44,699 nucleotides of DNA, from contig JADGPE010000006.1 of NCBI GenBank assembly GCA_017882605.1, positions 1-44,699 of the forward strand. The letters are read 5' to 3'. The DNA comes from Thermoleophilia bacterium. Lineage in GTDB: Bacteria > Actinomycetota > Thermoleophilia > Gaiellales > Gaiellaceae. Below the pieces are notes generated by a model. The model was not told where the DNA came from. It saw only the letters and a program-made list of their open reading frames with translations, and did not search any database. The translations under genes and the position numbers were made by a program. Shown piece by piece: positions 33,353 through 41,453 of the stretch (position 1 is its first letter; the number at the start of each line of letters is the position of its first letter).

Positions 33353-34620
33353 CGGTGTGTGACTTCCTCCAGGAGGTCGAAGAAGCCGGGGAAGGATATC
33401 GCCACCGTGTCGGCGCCCTGCACCTCGACGCCCTCGCGGCTCGCAAGCCCTGCCACAGCCCCGAGCATCGCGATCCGATGGTCGCCGCGCGCATCGACCT
33501 TGCCACCCTTCGGCCGGGTCGGGACCCCGGTGACCGAGAAGCCCTCCTCGTGTGCCTTGATGCGGCCGCCGACCGCTCGCAGCGCGTCGACAACCGCCTC
33601 GATCCGGTCTGTCTCCTTGTGGCGCAGTTCACCGGCGCCGTACACCCAGCTTTCGCCGCGCGCCTGGGATGCCAGCAGCGCAAAGAGCGGCAACTCGTCG
33701 ACGAGCAACGGCACCTCGCTCGAATGGATCGTCGTCGCGGTCAGTTCGGCTGCCCGCACCTCGAGGTCTCCGACCTGCTCGGCGCCGATCCGCCGACGCT
33801 GGAGGATCCCGACCCGTCCGCCCATGCGCTCGAGCACATCGAGCAGCCCCGTGCGGCGTGGGTTGAGGCTGACATCGTGGATCGTGATCCGCGACTCGGG
33901 AATCAACGTCGCAGCAACGATGAACGGCGCAGCCGAGGAGAAGTCACCGGGGACGTCGACCGAGCCCAGGTGCAGGCGCTCGGGCGGGTCGACGCTGACG
34001 GAGCCCGACCTGACGCTGACGCGCGCGCCTGCGTCCTGCAGCATCAACTCGGTGTGGTCGCGCGTCGGGGCGGGCTCGACGACCGTCGTCCTGCCGTTGG
34101 CGCCGAGCCCGGCCAGCAGGATCGCGGACTTCACCTGCGCGCTCGCCATCGGCAGCTCGTAGTCGATCGCCTCGAGCGGTCCGCCGGTGATCGTCAGCGG
34201 CAGGTGCCCGTCCGTCGTCTCGATCTGCGCGCCCATCCGCCGCAGCGGTTCGGCGACGCGCTCCATGGGCCGCGCCGAGAGCGACTCGTCGCCGGTCAGC
34301 GTGAAGCTTCCCTCCTGGAATGCGAGCAATCCGACCACGAGCCGCGCGAGCGTGCCCGCGTTGCCGCAGTCGACGGATGCGGGTTGCAGGCCGCGGAGGC
34401 CGACCCCGTGCACCGTGAGTTGATCGCCGTCGTCGTCGACCTCAACGCCGAGCGCACGCACCGCGGCGAGCGTCGAAGCGGTGTCGCCCGAGCGGCCGAA
34501 GCCGCGCACGACCGTGTCGCCGTCAGAGACCGCGCCGAGGAGCAGCGCGCGATGCGAGATCGACTTGTCGCCGGGAACTGCGAAATGGCCCTCGAGCCGG
34601 ACCGCCGGCTCAACCCTCAT
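33349..34620 (-). CDS. aroA: 3-phosphoshikimate 1-carboxyvinyltransferase (EPSP synthase)
   Basis: 423 residues. It has GDKSISHRALLLGA at the start, the DCGNAGTLARLVVGLLA loop that binds phosphoenolpyruvate, LTGDESLSARPM, and SAQVKSAILLAGL. The late RHKETDRIEAVVDALRAVGG and DHRIAMLGAVAGL complete the family motifs. It catalyses the sixth step of the shikimate pathway, and sits directly after tyrA (11-base overlap) in an aromatic amino acid operon. Confidence 0.96.
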   Translation of the reverse strand: MRVEPAVRLEGHFAVPGDKSISHRALLLGAVSDGDTVVRGFGRSGDTASTLAAVRALGVEVDDDGDQLTVHGVGLRGLQPASVDCGNAGTLARLVVGLLAFQEGSFTLTGDESLSARPMERVAEPLRRMGAQIETTDGHLPLTITGGPLEAIDYELPMASAQVKSAILLAGLGANGRTTVVEPAPTRDHTELMLQDAGARVSVRSGSVSVDPPERLHLGSVDVPGDFSSAAPFIVAATLIPESRITIHDVSLNPRRTGLLDVLERMGGRVGILQRRRIGAEQVGDLEVRAAELTATTIHSSEVPLLVDELPLFALLASQARGESWVYGAGELRHKETDRIEAVVDALRAVGGRIKAHEEGFSVTGVPTRPKGGKVDARGDHRIAMLGAVAGLASREGVEVQGADTVAISFPGFFDLLEEVTHR

Positions 34621-35710
34621 CGGGCAGCTCTGCTTCGAGAACCGGTGAGATGACGACGCTGTAGCCCTGCGACTCGAGCAGCGTCGCGGCGCGCTGGGCC
34701 TCGCCCTCGCCCTCGACGAGCACGGTCAGCGTGCCGCCGCGCTCCGGCGACATGTGGTGCAGCTCGAAGTCCTCGATGTTGATCCGCTCCGCGCCGAGCG
34801 CTTGTGTGATGCCGGCGAGCACGCCGGGACGGTCGGGCACATGCACGCGCAGCCGCTGCAGCGAGCCCGGGTCGGGGTACTCCCGCTCGAGCATGCGGCG
34901 CCGGTTGCCGGAGGCTTCGCCGATCCAGCGGGCGAGAAAGCCCGCGTCGCCCTGCTCGAGGGCAGCCTCGACCTGCTCGATCAGGCGCCGGTGCTCGGCG
35001 AGCGCGCCGCGGATCGCATTGCCGTTGTCGAGGAAGATGTCGACCCAGATGCGCGGGTTCGCGCCTGCGATGCGTGTCATGTCGCGCAGTGAGCCGCCGG
35101 CGTGGGCAAGCGGCTCGTGCCCGTCGACCCGGGATGCGCCGGTCTGGTTCGCGACGATGTTCGCGAGCACGTGGGGCACGTGGCTCGTCATGGCAACGAG
35201 CCGGTCGTGCGCATCGGCGTCGATCGCCACGGGCGTCGCCCCGAGATCGGAGACGAATCCGTGCACGAGCCGGTGGCGGGCGGGATCGGTGTGCGCGACC
35301 GGCGTGAGGAACCACGTTGCGCCCTCGAACAGGCCGGCACTTGCGTTCTCGGCTCCACGCGTCTCGGATCCGCAGATCGGATGGCCGCCGACGAAGCGCG
35401 GCGAGCCGTTCGCGGCTCTCACCACTGACGCCTTCGTCGAGCCGACGTCGGTGACGGTCGCCTCACCGCTCGCAGCCAGGACGGCTGCGACCGTCGCGGG
35501 CAGGTGCGCGATCGGGGCCGCTACGACTACGAGCTCGACGCCGGCCACCGCGTCCTCGAGGCTCGAGGCGGCCTGCACCGCGCCGCGGGCGACCGCGGCC
35601 GCGAGTGCGTCCGGGTCGGCGTCCCAGCCGACGAGGTCGTCGCCGCGCCGCTGCGCGGCGAGCGCGACGGAGGCGCCCATGAGCCCCGTGCCGACGATTG
35701 CGATCTTCAT
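34610..35710 (-). CDS. tyrA: Prephenate dehydrogenase with C-terminal ACT domain
   Basis: 366 residues. The NAD-binding start has GTGLMG (7-12), and the substrate domain shows HPICGSETRGAENASAGLFEGATWFLTP and MTSHVPHVLANIVA. From about residue 286 a regulatory ACT domain follows (RVHVPDRPGVLAGITQALGAERINIEDFEL), so feedback control by an aromatic amino acid is likely. The ATG shares one base with the stop of the DAHP synthase gene (TGATG). Confidence 0.94.
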   Translation of the reverse strand: MKIAIVGTGLMGASVALAAQRRGDDLVGWDADPDALAAAVARGAVQAASSLEDAVAGVELVVVAAPIAHLPATVAAVLAASGEATVTDVGSTKASVVRAANGSPRFVGGHPICGSETRGAENASAGLFEGATWFLTPVAHTDPARHRLVHGFVSDLGATPVAIDADAHDRLVAMTSHVPHVLANIVANQTGASRVDGHEPLAHAGGSLRDMTRIAGANPRIWVDIFLDNGNAIRGALAEHRRLIEQVEAALEQGDAGFLARWIGEASGNRRRMLEREYPDPGSLQRLRVHVPDRPGVLAGITQALGAERINIEDFELHHMSPERGGTLTVLVEGEGEAQRAATLLESQGYSVVISPVLEAELPDEG

Positions 35711-37068
35711 CAGCGCGGCGCGCGCATCAGCTCGGCCAGGCGGAACGCGAGGTCGAGCGACTGGCGGGCGTTCAGGCGCGGGTCGAGCAGCGTCTCGTAC
35801 CGCGACGCGAGGTGCTCCTCCAGCACGTCGTCGGCACCGCCGAGACACTCCGTCACGTCTTCGCCGGTGAACTCGAGATGCACGCCGCCGGGCCAGACGC
35901 CGACCTCCCAGCACGCGTTGAAGAAGCCGTCGAGCTCGGCCATGATCGCGTCGAAGCGACGCGTCTTGACGCCGGTCGCCGTGCGGATCCCGTTTCCGTG
36001 CATCGGATCGGAGGCCCAGAGGACCGGATGCCCCTCGTCGCGCACCGCACGCAGCAGCGGCGGCAGTAATTCGCGAACGTGCTCGGCGCCCATCCGCGCG
36101 TAGTAGGTGAGCCGACCCGGCACCCGCAGCGGGTTGAGGCGCTCGGCGAGCTCGACGACGTCGGCGGGAGTCGCGGTCGGGCCGATCTTGACGCCGATCG
36201 GGTTGTGCACGCCGGAGAAGAACTCGACGTGCGCCCCGTCGAGCTGCCGCGTGCGCTCGCCGATCCAGAGCAGGTGCGCGGAGCAGTCGTACCAATCGCC
36301 CGTGATCGAGTCCTGTCGCGTCAGACCTTCCTCGTACTCGAGCAGAAGACCCTCGTGGCTCGTGTACACGTCGACCTCGTGCAGCCGGCGTTCGCTCACC
36401 AGGTCGATGCCGCACGCCGCCATGAACGCCAGCGCACGCTCGATCTCGCCGGCGAGCTGGTCGTAGCGGCGCCCCTCCGGCGAGGACGAGACGAAGTCCT
36501 TGTTCCACAGATGCACCTGCGTGAGGTCGGCGTATCCGCCCTTGGTGAACGCACGGAGCAAGTTCAGCGTCGACGCCGACTGGTTGTAACCCTCGACCAT
36601 CCGTCGAGGGTCGGGGACGCGCGCCTCGGCGGTGCGAGCGTCGTCGTGGATCATGTGACCGCGGAAGCTGGGGATCTCCTCGTCGCCGATGCGCTCGAAC
36701 GGCTCGGACCGCGGCTTCGTGAACTGGCCGGCGATCCGCCCCACCTTCACCACCGGCAACGTCGCGCCGTACGTCAGGACGGCGGACATCTGCAGCATGA
36801 TCTTCAGCTTCTCGCGGATGCGCATCGTCGAGAGCTCGTTGAACGACTCGACGCAGTCGCCCGCCTGGAGCAGGAAGGCGCGGCCGTCGATCACCTTGGC
36901 AAGCTGGTCGCGGAGAGCCCTCGCCTCACCGGCAAAGACGAGCGGCGGGCTCGCCTTCAGGCGCTCGACGGCAGCGTCGACCGCAGCGCCGTCGGGCCAC
37001 TGCGGCTGCTGGAGCGCGGTCAGGTCCCGCCAGGAGCGGGGCGACCAGGTCGAAGGCGTCACGGTCAT
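35710..37068 (-). CDS. aroG: 3-deoxy-7-phosphoheptulonate synthase, class II
   Basis: First step of the shikimate pathway. 452 residues of the plant/actinobacterial class II type. Typical parts are FLLQAGDCVESFNE, the RIAGQFTKPRS loop, SHEGLLLEYEEGLTR, VEFFSGVHNPIGVKIGP, LWASDPMHGNG and GGVHLEFTGEDVTECLGG. It is the first gene of the operon that runs to metK, divergent from trpS over a 161-base gap. No chorismate mutase partner gene is seen in the window. Confidence 0.95.
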   Translation of the reverse strand: MTVTPSTWSPRSWRDLTALQQPQWPDGAAVDAAVERLKASPPLVFAGEARALRDQLAKVIDGRAFLLQAGDCVESFNELSTMRIREKLKIMLQMSAVLTYGATLPVVKVGRIAGQFTKPRSEPFERIGDEEIPSFRGHMIHDDARTAEARVPDPRRMVEGYNQSASTLNLLRAFTKGGYADLTQVHLWNKDFVSSSPEGRRYDQLAGEIERALAFMAACGIDLVSERRLHEVDVYTSHEGLLLEYEEGLTRQDSITGDWYDCSAHLLWIGERTRQLDGAHVEFFSGVHNPIGVKIGPTATPADVVELAERLNPLRVPGRLTYYARMGAEHVRELLPPLLRAVRDEGHPVLWASDPMHGNGIRTATGVKTRRFDAIMAELDGFFNACWEVGVWPGGVHLEFTGEDVTECLGGADDVLEEHLASRYETLLDPRLNARQSLDLAFRLAELMRAPR

Positions 37069-37108
37069 CGATCCCAGTGTAGTTGCCGATTTCCTCTATT
37101 CTGCGAGC

Positions 37109-37171
37109 GTGATCTTCGCCTCCCGGACCGGTTGGTCATGGCGCCGCGGGCGAGGCGGAGCCCTGCGTTAG
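37109..37171 (+). CDS. Putative trpS leader peptide with two Trp codons
   Basis: A 21-codon frame from GTG 37109 to TAG 37169-37171 encodes a 20-residue peptide ending TGWSWRRGRGGALR. Two TGG codons at 37133 and 37139 lie shortly before a stable hairpin and about 90 bases before the tryptophanyl-tRNA synthetase start. This is the arrangement of a ribosome-stalling attenuator leader. The start codon has no strong ribosome site, so translation is inferred. Confidence 0.5.
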   Translation: MIFASRTGWSWRRGRGGALR

Positions 37172-37221
37172 AGCCGCCTCGTCCGCTGATTCGACCCGGC
37201 GCGACCACGACCGACGAGAGG
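37117..37221 (+). promoter_or_regulatory. Candidate tryptophan-sensing attenuator of trpS
   Basis: Four segments can pair alternatively. A, CGCCTC at 37117-37122, pairs with B, GAGGCG at 37152-37157. B within CGAGGCGG (37151-37158) pairs with C, CCGCCTCG at 37174-37181, as an 8-bp hairpin. C, CTCGTC at 37178-37183, pairs with D, GACGAG at 37213-37218, which overlaps the GAGAGG ribosome site of trpS. Ribosome stalling at the Trp codons would favour B:C and leave the ribosome site free. There is no U-run, so control of translation seems likelier than termination. Confidence 0.45.
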
Positions 37222-37229
37222 TGACTTCC

Positions 37230-38213
37230 ATGCGTGTCTTCTCCGGCATCCAGCCAACGGGCGCCAAGCACATCGGCAACTACATCGGCGCAATGCGCCA
37301 GTACGTCACGACGCAGGACGAGGGTGACGCCTTCTTCTGCATCGTCGACCTGCACTCGATCACCGTCGACTACGACCCCCGCGACCTGCACGACCGCACG
37401 CTCGACCTCGCGGCGCTCCTCTACGCGGTCGGGCTCGACCCGGACCGCTGCACTCTCTTCCTGCAGAGCCACGTGACCGCGCACGCCGAGGCGGCTTGGC
37501 TGCTCTCGGCCGTCACCGGGTTCGGACAACTCGGGCGGATGACCCAGTTCAAGGAAAAGGGCGAAGGCAAGGAGTTCGTCTCCGCCGGGCTCTTCACGTA
37601 TCCCGTGCTGATGGCGGGCGACATCCTGCTCTACGAGACCGACATCGTCCCGATCGGCGACGACCAGCGCCAGCACCTCGAGATCGCGCGCGACATCGGC
37701 CAGCGCTTCAACGCACGTTACGGCGAGACGTTCAAGATCCCGCGCGGCGTCTACCCCACGGTGGGCGCCCGGATCATGGATCTGCAGGAGCCTTCGAACA
37801 AGATGTCGACGACCGGCGGCACCACGCAGGGCACGGTACTGGTGCTCGACGAGCCAGACGTGATCCGCAAGAAGTTCAAGACCGCGGTCACCGACTCCGA
37901 GCGCGAGATTCGCTACGCCCCGGACGAGAAGCCGGGCGTCTCGAACCTGATCGAGATCATGTCCGTCGCAGCCGGCCGGCCGATCCCGGACGTTGAGCAG
38001 GCATACGCCGGCAAGGGCTACGGCGACCTGAAGGGCGACGTCGGCGAGGCCGTCGTGGACCTGTTCGCGCCGATGCAGGCCCGGTACAAGGAGCTGCGCG
38101 CCGACGAGGGTGAATTGCGCAGGCTGCTGCGGGTTGGCGCGGAAAAAGCACGCCAAACCTCAGCGCCGACGCTCGAGCAGATGTACGAGCGGATGGGGTT
38201 CGTCCGACCGTAA
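37230..38213 (+). CDS. trpS: Tryptophanyl-tRNA synthetase
   Basis: 327 residues, class I synthetase. HIGN signature at 14-17 (SGIQPTGAKHIGNYIG), YPVLMAGDILLYETDIVPIGDDQRQHLE in the active site, and the second signature as KMSTT (191-195) instead of KMSKS, followed by GGTTQGTV. The first Lys is kept, so catalysis is expected. ATG 37230 has GAGAGG 8 bases upstream. It is divergent from aroG, so tryptophan use and aromatic synthesis share an intergenic region. Confidence 0.95.
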   Translation: MRVFSGIQPTGAKHIGNYIGAMRQYVTTQDEGDAFFCIVDLHSITVDYDPRDLHDRTLDLAALLYAVGLDPDRCTLFLQSHVTAHAEAAWLLSAVTGFGQLGRMTQFKEKGEGKEFVSAGLFTYPVLMAGDILLYETDIVPIGDDQRQHLEIARDIGQRFNARYGETFKIPRGVYPTVGARIMDLQEPSNKMSTTGGTTQGTVLVLDEPDVIRKKFKTAVTDSEREIRYAPDEKPGVSNLIEIMSVAAGRPIPDVEQAYAGKGYGDLKGDVGEAVVDLFAPMQARYKELRADEGELRRLLRVGAEKARQTSAPTLEQMYERMGFVRP

Positions 38214-38241
38214 CGCCACGGGTTTCGTACGATCGCCGCCG

Positions 38242-38988
38242 TCAGTCACTCGACCGGGCGTCGTGCTTGGGGAGCACTGACGCTCGCGTTGGCGAATCCC
38301 GCTTCGTAACGCGACGCAACTGCTCCACCTCGGAGGGCTCGAGCTCGCGCCACCGGCCGGGCTCGAGCCCTTCGACCGTCAGAGGTCCGTAGCGGCTGCG
38401 GTGCAGTGAGCGCACGCGGTGGCCGATCGCCTCGAACATCCGTTTGACCTGGCGGTTTCGGCCTTCGTGGATCGTCAGCTCGATTCGCGCGCCGGCCAGG
38501 CGGCGCACGCCGGCCAGGCTGGTCGGCCCGTCATCCAGTTCGACACCGGTGCGGAGCCGCTCGAGGTCGGCGTCGCTCGGCTGCGTCCACGTCTCGACCT
38601 CGTAGACCTTGTCGACCTCGTACTTCGGGTGCGCGAGCTGGTGCGAAAGCTCGCCGTCGTTCGTCAGGAGCAGCGCACCGGTCGTGTCGGCATCCAGACG
38701 CCCCACCGGCACGACGCGCGACGAGTGCTCGACGAGCTCGACAACGGTGCGCCGGCCCTGGGGGTCGCTGGCGGTCGTGACGGCGCCCGCGGGCTTGTGC
38801 AGCAGGATGTACGCCAGGCGCTGCTTGGCGAGCGGCACGCCGTCGAGGCTCACCTCGTCGGTGCGTTGCACGAACGTGTTCAGCTGCCCCACTTCGCCGT
38901 TGACGGTGACGCGGCCGGCCTTGATCAGCTCGTCGGCCTTGCGGCGCGAGGCGACTCCGGCCCGTGCGAGCCACGCATTGAGGCGCAT
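38242..38988 (-). CDS. 23S rRNA pseudouridine synthase (RluB/RsuA family)
   Basis: 248 residues. An S4 RNA-binding domain (about 1-60: RLNAWLARAGVASRRKADELIKAGRVTVNG) precedes the catalytic domain with GRLDADTTGALLLTNDGEL (catalytic Asp), AHPKYEVDKVYEV and EGRNRQVKRMFEAIGHRV. ScpB-RluB neighbourhood and sequence favour RluB, but RsuA cannot be excluded. ATG 38988 begins the S4 domain; the longer frame upstream runs under the divergent capA-like gene. Confidence 0.92.
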   Translation of the reverse strand: MRLNAWLARAGVASRRKADELIKAGRVTVNGEVGQLNTFVQRTDEVSLDGVPLAKQRLAYILLHKPAGAVTTASDPQGRRTVVELVEHSSRVVPVGRLDADTTGALLLTNDGELSHQLAHPKYEVDKVYEVETWTQPSDADLERLRTGVELDDGPTSLAGVRRLAGARIELTIHEGRNRQVKRMFEAIGHRVRSLHRSRYGPLTVEGLEPGRWRELEPSEVEQLRRVTKRDSPTRASVLPKHDARSSD

Positions 38989-39049
38989 CTGATCATTGAA
39001 GCTGGTTTGGCCGCGAGGAGGTTGGGCCGGGCGGCCGAACACCATCCTC

Positions 39050-40255
39050 ATGTCGCGCGTCGCCGCCTTGGCCGGGCTGCTCGTCGTCGTCCTCGGCAGC
39101 TTCCTCGCGGTGCTGTTCGTGCGGCCGAGCGCAAATGCGGCGGCACCGGCCGCCGTCACCACACCGGTCAAACTGTCCTCCACACTCCCGGTGTGGGTCG
39201 CGCCCGGCGTTCGCGTCGTGCTTTCGGGCTTCGCCGGCGCGCACGAGCTCGTGCGCGCCCGGCTCGACGGCCGCAGTGTCGCCGCGGTGCGCTCGGGCCG
39301 CCTGGGCGGCTTCCGGCTCACCTTCGCAGCTCCCCGGCCGGGCCGCCACGCCGTCTCGGTGACCTGGGGCTCGGCGACGACGAGAGCCGGCGTGCTGCAC
39401 GTGCGACCGGTGGTGCTCGCCGCCGTCGGGGACGTGACGACGGGAGAGCAGGTCGGGGCGAGCGTGTCGACGCTCGGCGGCGACTATCCCTGGTCACGAG
39501 TGGGCGCGACGCTGCGCGCGGCCGACGTCACGACCGCGAACCTGGAAGGTGCCGTCTCGACCCGGGGCGTGGCGGTCGCGAACAAGGAGTATCACTTCCG
39601 CGGCCCACCGGCGCTGTTGCGAAGCGCACGGGTAACGGGAGGTCTCGACGTGGTCACGGTCGCGAACAACCACTCGGGAGACTTCGGTTCGGTCGGGCTG
39701 CTCGACACGATCAAGCTTGCGCATGCCGCCGGCATCGAGACAGTCGGAGGTGGCGCGAACGCCGCTGCGGCGCTCCGGCCGGTGATCGTGACAGCAGGCG
39801 GCCTGCGGATCGGCTTCGTCGGCCTCTCGGACGTCAACCCGGCCGGCTTCAACGCAACGGCGGGCTCACCCGGGACGGCGAAGGCCGAGCCCGAGACGGT
39901 CGCAGCCGCCGTGCGGGCGGCCCGCCGGCGCGCCGACGTCGTCGTCTGCTGGTTCCACTGGGGCACGGAGCTCCACCCCGACCCGTCGGCGCGCCAGCAG
40001 CAGCTCGCGGCGGCGGCGCTCGAAGCGGGCGCCCAGGTCGTGCTGGGCGCTCACCCCCATGTCTTCGGCCGGGTCAGCTCCCCCACGCGCCACACTGTGA
40101 TCGCGTGGACGCTCGGCAACTTCGTCTTCCCGTCCGGCTCGCCGGACACGGCGCGCACGGGGATCCTCACGGTCGAACTCGATCGACACGGCGTGCGCGG
40201 CTGGCACGTCGAGCACGCCACGATCCACGGCTTCCGGCCGCAGCTCGACCGCTAG
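39050..40255 (+). CDS. CapA family protein (metallophosphoesterase-like)
   Basis: 401 residues. It has an N-terminal anchor (VAALAGLLVVVLGSFLAVLFV) and then a PGA_cap/CapA domain: AAVGDVTTGEQV, ANLEGAVSTRG, VVTVANNHSGDFGSVGLLDTI, VCWFHWGTELHPDPSARQQQLAAAAL, VLGAHPHVFG and YTLGNFVF-like WTLGNFVFPSG. CapA proteins are linked to poly-gamma-glutamate capsule and may be phosphoesterases, but many members have other, unknown roles. No capB/capC genes are nearby, so a capsule role is not supported here. Confidence 0.88.
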   Translation: MSRVAALAGLLVVVLGSFLAVLFVRPSANAAAPAAVTTPVKLSSTLPVWVAPGVRVVLSGFAGAHELVRARLDGRSVAAVRSGRLGGFRLTFAAPRPGRHAVSVTWGSATTRAGVLHVRPVVLAAVGDVTTGEQVGASVSTLGGDYPWSRVGATLRAADVTTANLEGAVSTRGVAVANKEYHFRGPPALLRSARVTGGLDVVTVANNHSGDFGSVGLLDTIKLAHAAGIETVGGGANAAAALRPVIVTAGGLRIGFVGLSDVNPAGFNATAGSPGTAKAEPETVAAAVRAARRRADVVVCWFHWGTELHPDPSARQQQLAAAALEAGAQVVLGAHPHVFGRVSSPTRHTVIAWTLGNFVFPSGSPDTARTGILTVELDRHGVRGWHVEHATIHGFRPQLDR

Positions 40256-40260
40256 GTGGT

Positions 40261-40791
40261 CTAGTAGATCGCGGTCGCGAGCCGGCGGCGGTACTTGACG
40301 GTCAGCGGATGCTCGTGCCCGAGCTCGCCGAACAGGGCGACCATCAGCTCGCGGGTGCCGTCTGGATCGTCGTCGACCCGCCCGAGCAGCAGCTCGAACG
40401 CGCGCTCGTAGTCGCCGGCCGCGAGCGCAGCCTGCAGCTCCGGGTCGTCGACCGAGGCGGCGACGGGCGGCTTCGTCAGCTCGTCGAGGAACACATCGAC
40501 CGCCGCGCGGCCTTGCGCGCCGACGAACTCGGCGACGACGTGACCGTTCCGGAACGCCTTGACCGCGGGAATGCCGCGAATGCCGTATTCGCTCGCGAGC
40601 GCCTGGTTGGAGTCGACGTCGACCTTCGCCAGCGTGACGCCCTTCTCGGCGGCAGCCTCCTCGAGCAACGGCCCGAGCGACTTGCACGGCCCGCACCACT
40701 CGGCCCAGAAGTCGACGACGACGGGCGCGTCCTTCGACGCCTCGATCACGTCGGTCTCGAAGCTCTTCTCCGTGACGTCCACGACGTGCAC
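40261..40791 (-). CDS. Thioredoxin with TPR-like tail (YbbN/CnoX-like)
   Basis: 176 residues. A thioredoxin domain (about 1-108) with active site WCGPC (C33, C36) and the cis-Pro GIPAV is followed by a helical tail (LQAALAAGDYERAFELLLGRV, then DGTRELMVALFGELG and LTVKYRRRLATAIY). That tail matches the short TPR region of YbbN-type co-chaperones. It may act as redox-active chaperone helper rather than the main thioredoxin. It lies downstream of scpB beyond a 14-bp hairpin. Confidence 0.9.
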   Translation of the reverse strand: MHVVDVTEKSFETDVIEASKDAPVVVDFWAEWCGPCKSLGPLLEEAAAEKGVTLAKVDVDSNQALASEYGIRGIPAVKAFRNGHVVAEFVGAQGRAAVDVFLDELTKPPVAASVDDPELQAALAAGDYERAFELLLGRVDDDPDGTRELMVALFGELGHEHPLTVKYRRRLATAIY

Positions 40792-40812
40792 GGTAGCGGT
40801 CGGTCGAACGCT

Positions 40813-40843
40813 CGAACCTGGTTCGCGGAGCGAACCAGGTTCG
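40813..40843. terminator. 14-bp perfect hairpin after scpB (terminator-like, repeat family)
   Basis: CGAACCTGGTTCGC, loop GGA, GCGAACCAGGTTCG: a perfect 14-bp stem, 5 bases after the scpB stop and before trx on the minus strand. There is no T-run, so intrinsic termination is not certain. A related hairpin lies at 43089-43121. Confidence 0.65.
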
Positions 40844-40847
40844 TGTC

Positions 40848-41453
40848 CTAAGCCGGGCGCTTCTCGGCGACGGCTTCGAGCCGCGCGCGAATCTCGGTCA
40901 CGTCCGCTCCCAGGTCGTCGACGCGCGGGAGCGCGGACAGCGACTCGAGCCCGAAGATGCGCTCGAAGAGCGGCGTCGTGCGATACCGGATCGCGCCGAA
41001 CTCGTTCTCGCGGCCGCCTTCGCTGATCAGCCCGCGCTCGGCCAGGCCGGCGACGACCCCGTCGACGTTGACGCCGCGGATGCGCGCGATCTCGGGCCGG
41101 CTGAGCGGCCCCAGGTAGGCGACGATCGCGAGCGTCTCGAGTGCGGCCTGAGACAGGCCCTTCTCGGTCGGCTTCTCGAAGAGGCGCGAACAGGCCTCCG
41201 ACGCGGCAGCCGACGCGCGAAACGCCCAGCCGCCGGCGACGTGCTCCAGCACGATCCCACTCGTCTCCTCGCAGTAGCGCTCGGCCAGGAGCTCCAGCGC
41301 CTCGCCCACGTGGGTCACATCCACCTCGGCGGCGGCGGCGATCTCCTCAACGGGAAGCGGTTGCGACGCCACGACGAGCAGCGCCTCGACGACCTTCGCC
41401 AGCTCGGCGGCCGGCGTGGCCTCGGTGGTGATCAGGCGGAGTGGGCTGTCCAC
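40848..41453 (-). CDS. scpB: Segregation and condensation protein B
   Basis: 201 residues with two winged-helix domains. Typical segments are VVEALLVVASQPLPVEEIA, WAFRASAAASEACSRLF, LSQAALETLAIVAYLGPLSRPEIARIRGVNVDGVVAGLAERGLI and FGAIRYRTTPLFERIFGLESLSALP. It works with ScpA and SMC in chromosome condensation. It overlaps scpA by 22 bases. Confidence 0.95.
   Translation of the reverse strand: MDSPLRLITTEATPAAELAKVVEALLVVASQPLPVEEIAAAAEVDVTHVGEALELLAERYCEETSGIVLEHVAGGWAFRASAAASEACSRLFEKPTEKGLSQAALETLAIVAYLGPLSRPEIARIRGVNVDGVVAGLAERGLISEGGRENEFGAIRYRTTPLFERIFGLESLSALPRVDDLGADVTEIRARLEAVAEKRPA

Noticed and set aside
37065-37139. Short frame (24 codons) on the minus strand ending with an ATGA overlap at the aroG start, containing one Trp codon
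   Set aside because: It uses rare codons (AGA, CTA, GGA), has no repeated regulatory codons and no clear hairpin, so I do not call it an aroG leader peptide.
39050-40255. CapA-like gene as evidence for a poly-gamma-glutamate capsule
   Set aside because: No capB, capC or ligase gene is nearby, and CapA-family proteins occur widely without a capsule.
38419-40851. 810-codon open frame on the plus strand
   Set aside because: It runs antisense to rluB and trx and across capA in another frame, with an Arg/Ala/Gly-rich translation and no domain.
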